Positions 29,498 to 36,770 of a stretch of 36,770 nt of DNA are shown here, in pieces (the first letter of the stretch is position 1; every line of letters starts with the position of its first letter). Source of the DNA: Dehalococcoidia bacterium (GTDB lineage Bacteria; Chloroflexota; Dehalococcoidia; Dehalococcoidales; SURF-40). The DNA lies in contig QZJL01000048.1 in NCBI GenBank assembly GCA_003599745.1, positions 1 to 36,770 on the forward strand, read 5' to 3'. The notes below the pieces were generated by a model. That model was given only the letters and a program-made list of their open reading frames with translations. It was not told the DNA's origin and did not search any database. The position numbers and the translations under genes are program-made.

Positions 29498-31189
29498 ATG
29501 GGAAAATGGACAATACTGGTGGCGGTGGTAATAGTCAGCCTTGTGATGCCGGCCTGTAGCAGCCTCATCTCGACATCTCCTCCGGCAACCGAACCACTTC
29601 CGAACGCCTCTTACTCCGTTTCCCGCCTGACGCCCAACCCGGTCGAAACCTCGCCGCCTATCTACGGCGGCACGCTCAAATTCGGCCACTGGATACCGAG
29701 AAGCTTTGACGGCCACCAAAAGGTCGCTTACGGGCCGACGGCCACCCTGCCCATCTTCAATCAGCTGGTGATGTTCAGCCTAGCTTACAAGGAGACCGTG
29801 CCCGAGAACATCGTCGGCGACCTGGCCGATAGCTGGGAAACCAGCCCCGACGGCACCGAAATCACCTTCAACCTGCACCCCGGGGTAAAATGGCACGACG
29901 GGATACCCTTTACCGCCGACGACGTGGTCTACAGCCTGGACAAGATGACCGATTTCACGCGCAGCGCAATTTCCGACCTGTTTCCCGCCTATCAGAGTTC
30001 GGAGGTAATTGACGATAACACGGTGAAAGTCCGCCTCAAATACCCGTCGGCCGGCTTTTTGATTGCGCTGGCCCAGGGCTATTCTCAAATCCAGGCTAGG
30101 CACCTGGCAGGCACCGACGGCCAGTCGGCCGAATTTCTGATCGGCACCGGGCCGTTCACACTCGAAGATTACCTGGTCAAGGTACACATAAAATACAAGC
30201 GCAACCCGGACTACTGGAAGACGGACAAATACGGTAGCCAGCTGCCTTACCTCGACGGCATAATCTTTTACCAGACGGGCAACGCCGCCGCCAACGATAT
30301 GCTGGTCGGCCGGCGGCTGGACATCAAGAACCCCACCACCGGCGCCGCTACCCTGAGCACTTACGATTATTTGAGAAGCAGTGCGCCGGAACTGCTCTGG
30401 CAGAAAAGAGACGTGGACTGGGCCGACGCGATTTTCCTCAACACGACCCACAAGCCGCTGGATGACATCCGCGTGCGGCGCGCTTTTGCCCTGGTACTGA
30501 AAGAGGACGATTTAATCGTCGGATTTTGCGGCGACGCGAGCTTCGGCATTACCGACATCGGCCTCCTTTCGCGCTCATTCGGACTACCCGCCGAAGAAAT
30601 CCGCCAGATAATGGGCTGGGACAAGCCCTATGAAGATAGGATTAGCGAAGCCCAGCGGTTGATGGCCGAGGCCGGCTATCCCGACGGCTTCAAGCTGAAC
30701 ATGCTGTCATCAATGGGGGCACAGACCGAAGCCGGAGTCAGCCTGGTGCTCGGCGATGCGCTGAAAAAGTATCTGAAGATTGACGCGGTGCTGACCAGCG
30801 TGGAAGCAACCGAGATGTACAAGCGCGTTGACGAAGATAACTACGACTTGTTCACCACCAACCTGAGCATCGGCCAGGACCCGATTCAACTGCTGACCTA
30901 TTTCGAGACCGGCGGTTACGCCAACTGGGCAAAATATTCCAGCCCGGAAATTGACCGGTTGCTGGCGGAACTGGACTACATTATTGACCCGCTGGCGAGG
31001 CGGGACACCATCTGGGAGATTGAGCGCATCCTGCTCACCGACCTGCCGGCCCTGCCCACCGGCACCTTTATCGCCAACTTCATGCCTTACTATCCCCACA
31101 TTAAGAATATCCGCTGGACGAGCATGTCATATTCGAATACCTGCCGCCTGGAAGACGTCTGGATTGATGAGTCGCTGCGGACGAAGTAA
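29498..31189 (+). CDS. ABC-type solute-binding lipoprotein, SBP_bac_5 family (peptide/nickel type)
   Basis: Lipoprotein signal MGKWTILVAVVIVSLVMPAC; GGTLKFGHW...LADSWETSPDGTEITFNLHPGVKWHDGIPFTADDVVYSLD. Confidence 0.88.
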   Translation: MGKWTILVAVVIVSLVMPACSSLISTSPPATEPLPNASYSVSRLTPNPVETSPPIYGGTLKFGHWIPRSFDGHQKVAYGPTATLPIFNQLVMFSLAYKETVPENIVGDLADSWETSPDGTEITFNLHPGVKWHDGIPFTADDVVYSLDKMTDFTRSAISDLFPAYQSSEVIDDNTVKVRLKYPSAGFLIALAQGYSQIQARHLAGTDGQSAEFLIGTGPFTLEDYLVKVHIKYKRNPDYWKTDKYGSQLPYLDGIIFYQTGNAAANDMLVGRRLDIKNPTTGAATLSTYDYLRSSAPELLWQKRDVDWADAIFLNTTHKPLDDIRVRRAFALVLKEDDLIVGFCGDASFGITDIGLLSRSFGLPAEEIRQIMGWDKPYEDRISEAQRLMAEAGYPDGFKLNMLSSMGAQTEAGVSLVLGDALKKYLKIDAVLTSVEATEMYKRVDEDNYDLFTTNLSIGQDPIQLLTYFETGGYANWAKYSSPEIDRLLAELDYIIDPLARRDTIWEIERILLTDLPALPTGTFIANFMPYYPHIKNIRWTSMSYSNTCRLEDVWIDESLRTK

Positions 31190-31260
31190 CCTGCGTCATA
31201 GTTATATAAATCACTACTCCGTCGCTACGCGGTGAGGGCAAGCGTGACCGTCGTGCCCTG

Positions 31261-33012
31261 CTAGGCTGATTTCCTGGCTAAGTAAGCATTCAGCAGGTAC
31301 TGCTGAATCATGCGCTGGGTGTTGAAGTAAGAGCCGTTCAGCGCGATTACCGAGCGCATCACCCGGGCAAACCGCTCCGGCCTGTGGTAGTAAAGCGGCA
31401 TAATCACCATTTCCAGTTTTGAGTAAAGCGAGGCGACTTCGCGGGCGGTATCCGGGGCCGACTGCCAGCCGTCGCCGATTGACCAGCCGGTCACCCCTTC
31501 GATATGTCCCTCAATCCACCAGCCGTCGAGAACGCTCAGGGTAGGCACGCCGTTCAGCGCCGCTTTCATCCCCGAGGTGCCGGAGGCCTCCTGGGGCTTT
31601 TGCGGGGTATTCAGCCACAAATCAACGCCGGAACAAAGGTATTTTGCCAGGGTAATATCGTACTCTTCAAGATAGACCACCGAGAGGTATTCCCTGAGGG
31701 CGCCAGCCGCCTCGAAGACCCGCCTGATGATGGCCTTACCAGCGGCGTCCCGGGGGTGCGCTTTCCCGCCGTAGATGACCTGGATTGGCCCGACTTCCCG
31801 CACCAGGCTTTTCAGACGCCCGGCATCGGTGAAAAACAGGGCATGACGCTTGTACTCGGCGGCGCGCCGGGCAAAACCGATGGTGAGGACACTCGGCTCA
31901 AGGCGCACGCCGGTGCGCCGTGCCACCTCGTCCAGCAACTCCCGTTTGGCCTCGTTATGAGTCCGCCAGATTTCCTCCGCCGGTATGCGTATGGCATATT
32001 TCAGGTATAGGTTATCGCGTCGCCACTGAGGGATAAAACGGTCATATAGCTTTTGAAAGGTAGGCGATGTCCAGGTCACCGCGTGGACGCCGTTGGTGAT
32101 TGCGTCAATGCGGTGGTTCGAGTGCATACTCCGGGCGACTTCCTCGTGGCGCATCGAGACACCGTTGACGTACCGGGAAAAATTCAGTGCCAGGCCGGTC
32201 ATGTTGAACTTTCCCTCGTCACAACACCGGGAATCGGCCAGGAAATCAGTGCGCTCGTCACCGAGGACGTTTCTCACGAGGTCAACCGGAAAGACATCAT
32301 GACCCACCGGCAGCGGCGTGTGGGTGGTAAAGACACAGTGGCGGGTGACCGCTTCCCGCTCTTCCGGTTTCAAAGCGCCAAGCCCCCGCCCCCAGGTCTG
32401 CTCTTCTAGTAGCGCCAGTATCATCAGGGCGGAGTGTCCCTCGTTCATATGATAAGCTTCGACGCTGCGATGGCCAAGAGTGCGCAGCATAGCGACGCCG
32501 CCGTAGCCGAGAATAACCTCCTGGCAGAAGCGGTAGCGCTCATCGCCGCCGTACAAGTAGTCGGTCAGGCCACGGTCCCAGGCGGTATTTTCGGGGAGAT
32601 TGGTATCAAGGAAATAAAGCGGCACGGTGTGGCCGGACTCACCCTTCACCTGGTAGCGCCAGGCCGCCACCCATACCGGCTTCCCGGCAAGGGTCACCTG
32701 GACCCGGGGCGTAAGTTGTTCCAGATGCTCTTCCGGCAGCCATTCAAAGTCGCTCTCCGATTGTTCACCGGAACTGCTGAGGTGCTGGCGGAAAAACCCT
32801 TTGCGCTGGAGAAGCGTGACCCCGACCGCCGGCAGGCCGAGGTCAGCCGCCGCCCGGAGGGTGTCGCCGGCAAGTATCCCCAACCCGCCGGAATAGGTGG
32901 GAATCGCCGGGTCAATACCAAACTCCATCGAGAAGTAAGCTAAAATGAGGTCGTTCACAACAGTTTCTAATACTACTACAACTGGCAAAAAGCATGCAAA
33001 TGTGCCCGCCAT
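31261..33012 (-). CDS. glgP: Alpha-glucan (glycogen) phosphorylase, short form
   Basis: AYFSMEFGIDPAIPTYSGGLGILAGDTLRAAADLGLP; HMNEGHSAL; EASGTSGMKAALNGVPTLSVLDGWW. Start uncertain; homology-like region begins near 32940-32958. Confidence 0.88.
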   Translation of the reverse strand: MAGTFACFLPVVVVLETVVNDLILAYFSMEFGIDPAIPTYSGGLGILAGDTLRAAADLGLPAVGVTLLQRKGFFRQHLSSSGEQSESDFEWLPEEHLEQLTPRVQVTLAGKPVWVAAWRYQVKGESGHTVPLYFLDTNLPENTAWDRGLTDYLYGGDERYRFCQEVILGYGGVAMLRTLGHRSVEAYHMNEGHSALMILALLEEQTWGRGLGALKPEEREAVTRHCVFTTHTPLPVGHDVFPVDLVRNVLGDERTDFLADSRCCDEGKFNMTGLALNFSRYVNGVSMRHEEVARSMHSNHRIDAITNGVHAVTWTSPTFQKLYDRFIPQWRRDNLYLKYAIRIPAEEIWRTHNEAKRELLDEVARRTGVRLEPSVLTIGFARRAAEYKRHALFFTDAGRLKSLVREVGPIQVIYGGKAHPRDAAGKAIIRRVFEAAGALREYLSVVYLEEYDITLAKYLCSGVDLWLNTPQKPQEASGTSGMKAALNGVPTLSVLDGWWIEGHIEGVTGWSIGDGWQSAPDTAREVASLYSKLEMVIMPLYYHRPERFARVMRSVIALNGSYFNTQRMIQQYLLNAYLARKSA

Positions 33013-33046
33013 TCAAAAATGACGGCCTGACACAAACTTTAGGGGA

Positions 33047-33094
33047 ATAACAAAAGCGGGTGCGCAAAAGCCTCGGCCAGTTGCCACACCCGCT
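33047..33094 (-). terminator. Rho-independent terminator of the flavodoxin gene
   Basis: Minus strand AGCGGGTG...CACCCGCT followed by TTTGTTATT. Confidence 0.65.
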
Positions 33095-33120
33095 AAATCC
33101 GGGCGATACCTTCAAAGAAT

Positions 33121-33645
33121 CTAGCTTGCCGCTGCCTTGAGCTGGCGTTCCGTAGGCTGATAGAGGTCAGGCGCGGTGTTAACATCAACCTCGACAAGCT
33201 GCCGCCCCCGCTCACGGCAGACCGCCAGCGCTTCGGGCGACGCCGGCCCCTTACCCATATACGTCACATAGGGAAAAACCTTCTTCAACCTCATCCCCCA
33301 ATTCAGGTATTCCATAATGACCATAGGCTTATCAACGTTCCAGCCACCGGTGGAGATGTTGAAATAAGGTTTCCAGGGCAGGTCGCCCTTCTTGACCGCC
33401 TTCTTGACCGGTATCTGGTAGAGATCATACCAGTGCTTGAGCATGCCTTCCATATAGCCGAAATAGTTGCCGGTGCCGAAGACCACGGCATCACAGTCAA
33501 GTACGTCCGAAACGCCCTTCGACTCATTGGCCTTGATGAGACGCGGCTCGCCGCCGGCCTCGCGCACACCCTCGGCCACCGCCTTGCAGCAGTCGTCGGT
33601 AATACCGGTGAGCGAGATGTAGATGATGTTGACCCGTTTATTCAT
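33121..33645 (-). CDS. Flavodoxin family protein
   Basis: NIIYISLTGITDDCCKAVAEGVREAGGE...DAVVFGTGNYFGYMEGMLKHWYD. Confidence 0.8.
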   Translation of the reverse strand: MNKRVNIIYISLTGITDDCCKAVAEGVREAGGEPRLIKANESKGVSDVLDCDAVVFGTGNYFGYMEGMLKHWYDLYQIPVKKAVKKGDLPWKPYFNISTGGWNVDKPMVIMEYLNWGMRLKKVFPYVTYMGKGPASPEALAVCRERGRQLVEVDVNTAPDLYQPTERQLKAAAS

Positions 33646-33844
33646 TTATTTGCCTCCTCGCAACTAAAATCTTGGTACGCCCTATATCGCTCTTTGCGTA
33701 TAAAATCATTTTTGGTATACTAATTAAGACGCAGGCCGGGCTACTCCAAAATAGCATAATCCGAGCCTGACTGTCAAATATGCCGCAGGCTCATAATGAA
33801 GCTGAGCCGTAACCCGACGAAGAGTACGTTCTGGAGGTTGGAAA

Positions 33845-34912
33845 TTGACCGCGGAGAGCAGTACCGTTAAAAAACGTCCTTCCTGGCGAGTTAACATCGG
33901 CACGAAGGAAGGAGCGGCCCAGCTCCCCATCTACGGCGTCGCGGTGATGCTGGTGATGAAGGCCATCGCCGCCTGGGTCACCGGCAGCATGAGCATCCGG
34001 GCTGATGCCTTCCACAGCCTGATTGACCTGATTTCCGCCATCATCGGCTTTATCGCTATCAAAATCGCCATGCGCCCGGCTGACAAAGACCACCAGTACG
34101 GCCATTCCAAAGCCGAGGCGCTGGCCGGCTTTATCATCGGCGGCCTCATAATTTATGTGGCCATAACCATCATTTATGAAGCCGTTCAGCGGCTGCTGCA
34201 CCCTGAGCCACTCAGCATGATAGCGGTCGGCATATGGGTGACCGCCGCCGCCATCACCATTAACATCGCTATCTCCCTGTGGGTAATTCGCGTCGCCCGC
34301 AAGACCGACTCGGTGGCACTCCTCGCGGAAGGCAAGCACCTCTGGGCGGACGTGCTCAGTTCAGCCGCTGTGCTAATCGGCCTGGTACTCGTTAATATAT
34401 TGCCCCCCAGGTTTGTCTTCCTGAATATCGCAGTCGAAGCGGTCTATTTCGATGCCATTGTTGCCATTATCATCGGCGTCATCATCGCCAAAGAGGCCAT
34501 CGAACCCTTGAAAACATCGCTAGACAATATTATGGACCGCAAGCTGCCCGAAGAAGAGCAGGCCATCATCGAAAATACCATCGCCGAGTTCAGCCACCAG
34601 GTCACCGGCCTGGCAAACCTGCGCACCCGTAAAGCCGGCAGCCAGCGCTTCATTGATCTGAGCTTCACCATGCCGCGCAACGTTAGCGTGGCCGACGCCC
34701 ACCAGGTCTGCCACCTGATTTCTCACCGCATCAGCGAGAAGCTGAACTCCACCGTGGTCACCAGCCACATCATCCCCTGCACCAGCGAAGACCGGAAAAG
34801 ACGTCCCGCCGACTGCACTCACTGCCAGGTGGACTGCACCCTGCGCCTAAAACGCCCGGGCGAACAGGCCGCGGTTGAGGAATCAAAAAAGCAACCCGAA
34901 AGTCCCCGGTAG
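33845..34912 (+). CDS. Cation diffusion facilitator (CDF) family transporter
   Basis: SMSIRADAFHSLIDLISAIIGFIAIKIA...KDHQYGHSKAEALAGF; TTG start after GGAGG; Cys-rich tail CTHCQVDC. Confidence 0.9.
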   Translation: MTAESSTVKKRPSWRVNIGTKEGAAQLPIYGVAVMLVMKAIAAWVTGSMSIRADAFHSLIDLISAIIGFIAIKIAMRPADKDHQYGHSKAEALAGFIIGGLIIYVAITIIYEAVQRLLHPEPLSMIAVGIWVTAAAITINIAISLWVIRVARKTDSVALLAEGKHLWADVLSSAAVLIGLVLVNILPPRFVFLNIAVEAVYFDAIVAIIIGVIIAKEAIEPLKTSLDNIMDRKLPEEEQAIIENTIAEFSHQVTGLANLRTRKAGSQRFIDLSFTMPRNVSVADAHQVCHLISHRISEKLNSTVVTSHIIPCTSEDRKRRPADCTHCQVDCTLRLKRPGEQAAVEESKKQPESPR

Positions 34913-35197
34913 AGTCCGGCAAGGCAAAAGCTTTTTAATCCCGGTCGTCGTCGGCCTTTACCGGGCTGTCCGGCGTATTTACCAGTAACCTGAGGAAGAT
35001 TTCCACGTAAATTTTTGTGGCAACACTGGAAACCAGCGAGACCGGCAATCCCGCCGGCATCCAAGAATGAGAATTTAAATCGGGAACACCAGCCGCGCAA
35101 GCACCGCAAGACATGATTGACAAGCCGAATACCCGTTTATATAATACCTAGTAATTCTAGGCAAGCTGGCAACGGGCCGGATGAGGGAGGTTGTGCT

Positions 35198-36043
35198 TTG
35201 AGCAAAATTGCGGTGGTAACCGACAGCGTCGCCTGTATCCCCCCTGACCTGGTAAAACGTTACGACATTCACGTGGCACCGGTGCAAATCATCTGGGACC
35301 GGGTAACCTACCGGGACGGCATTGACCTCTCTCCCGCCGAGTTCTACGCCCGGCTGCGCACCGCCAGGGAATTGCCCACCACTTCCAGCGCCATCCAGGG
35401 CGAATTCCTCACCATCTTCGAAAACTTAAGAGGCAAGGTGGACGGCATCGTGGCTATCGTGCTGACCGGCGCGCTGGGCGCCGCTTACAGCTCAGCCAGC
35501 AACGCCAAAGAAATGGTGAGCGATGTGCCCACCGAGGTGATTGACACCTCCCAGGCGATGATGGCCCAGGGTTTTATCGTGCTGGAAGCCGCCAGGGTAG
35601 CAGCGGCGGGAGGCACGATGGCCGAGGTGATAAAAGCCGCCCGCGACATGCTTCCCCGAGTCCACATGATATGGGCGATGGACACCCTTGAATATCTGCG
35701 CAGAGGTGGCCGCGTCAGCATGCCCCAGGCGCTTATTGCCGGCTGGCTGAATGTTAAACCCATCGTCGGCCTGGTCGAGGGCAAGGTCGCGCCGCTTGCC
35801 CGGGCACGCAGCCGCCCCAAGGCGCAGGCGAAACTTATCGAACTGATGGCCGAGCGGGTGGGCACCGAAAAATCGGTCCACGTGACGGTGATGCACGGCG
35901 ATGTTCCCAATGAAGCGGAGAAACTCAAGAAGATGGTCACCGACCGCTTCCAATGCACCGAGCTATTAACCAGCGCAATTACTCCGGTGATTGGTACCCA
36001 TACCGGGCCGGGCACGCTTGGGCTGGCCTTCTACCGCGACTAA
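35198..36043 (+). CDS. DegV family protein (fatty-acid-binding, FakB-like)
   Basis: IAVVTDSVACIPPDLVKRYDIHVAPVQIIW...YRDGIDLSPAEFYARL...LPTTSSAIQGEF; TTG 35198 after GAGGGAGG. Confidence 0.9.
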   Translation: MSKIAVVTDSVACIPPDLVKRYDIHVAPVQIIWDRVTYRDGIDLSPAEFYARLRTARELPTTSSAIQGEFLTIFENLRGKVDGIVAIVLTGALGAAYSSASNAKEMVSDVPTEVIDTSQAMMAQGFIVLEAARVAAAGGTMAEVIKAARDMLPRVHMIWAMDTLEYLRRGGRVSMPQALIAGWLNVKPIVGLVEGKVAPLARARSRPKAQAKLIELMAERVGTEKSVHVTVMHGDVPNEAEKLKKMVTDRFQCTELLTSAITPVIGTHTGPGTLGLAFYRD

Positions 36044-36126
36044 CGCAACCAACGCCACACCAGCTAAATATGGTATAGTATTTACGGCATAAGACAGCGA
36101 AAACCTTCTCTAAGGAGGCTTGCCTT

Positions 36127-36770
36127 ATGTTGGAAACCCCGTCCGACGGCAAAACGTTCATCCGGGCGCTCAAAGCCGCCGAGCGACTGCTGGAAAAGCG
36201 CATCGAGGAAATCAACGCCATCAACGTTTTCCCCGTCCCCGACGGCGATACCGGCATCAATATGTACCTGACGCTGCAGGCGGCCAATGCCGCCGCCGAG
36301 AACCTGGCGACCAGCTCTGCCGCCGAGGTCACGGCGAAAGTCGCCCGGGGGGCGCTCCTCGGGGCGCGGGGCAACTCCGGCGTCATCTTATCCCAGATAC
36401 TGCGGGGTATCGCCCGGGGGCTGGAGATGAAAGAGCGCTTTTCCCCCGCCGACTTCGCCAACGCCCTGCGCTGCGCCTCGGAAACCGCCTACCGGGCGGT
36501 AGCCAACCCCACGGAAGGCACCATCCTCACCGTTATGCGGGAAGCCTCCGAAGTAGCGGCGAAACAGGTAGCACGCGGCGCTAACCTCAAACAGATAATA
36601 ACCACCGTTACCGCACATGCCGAGGATACCGTAAGGAGAACGCCGGAACTGCTGCCGAAGCTGAAGGAGGCCGGGGTGGTGGACGCCGGAGGCAAGGGCC
36701 TTTTCTATATCTTCGTGGGAATGAAACAGGCCATCACCCGCCGGACCAAGCGCCACGAGGAAAATACGGC
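36127..36770 (+). CDS. DAK2/DhaL-domain protein (FakA-like fatty acid kinase), 3' truncated by window end
   Basis: Open frame from ATG 36127: MLETPSDGKTFIRALKAAERLLEKRIEEINAINVFPVPDGDTGINMYLTL...GARGNSGVILSQILRG...; no stop before 36770, so absent from the ORF track. Confidence 0.88.
   Translation, partial: MLETPSDGKTFIRALKAAERLLEKRIEEINAINVFPVPDGDTGINMYLTLQAANAAAENLATSSAAEVTAKVARGALLGARGNSGVILSQILRGIARGLEMKERFSPADFANALRCASETAYRAVANPTEGTILTVMREASEVAAKQVARGANLKQIITTVTAHAEDTVRRTPELLPKLKEAGVVDAGGKGLFYIFVGMKQAITRRTKRHEENT

Overview
Bacterial chromosomal segment, densely coding. The gene content looks like an anaerobic, Wood-Ljungdahl-type Chloroflexota/Dehalococcoidia-like organism, but this lineage call is an inference from gene content. 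On the minus strand there are two redox modules. The first is hdrC-hdrB-hdrA(fused)-mvhD-metV. The second is nuoE/hymA - nuoF/hymB (GltD-fused) - fdhA. In both modules one gene is split by an in-frame TGA that reads best as selenocysteine (Sec): mvhD at 1863-1865 (VAG-U-EGDCHF) and fdhA at 14893-14895 ([14 protein letters not shown]). Each TGA is followed at bSECIS spacing by a perfect 6-bp hairpin. The six-frame track therefore truncates the first gene and cuts the second in two. On the plus strand there is a BchH/CobN-type chelatase large subunit, three tandem BchI/BchD-type AAA+ proteins and a His/Asp-rich NicO/UreH-type metal permease. The three AAA+ paralogs carry different active-site substitutions and show a mosaic (gene-conversion-like) pattern. 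Other content: HemD, two divergent TAXI-like binding proteins without signal peptides, TrkH/TrkA, an SBP_bac_5 lipoprotein, alpha-glucan phosphorylase, a flavodoxin, a CDF transporter, and a DegV (FakB-like) - DAK2 (FakA-like, truncated by the window end) pair. I saw no rRNA, tRNA, CRISPR array or transposase.
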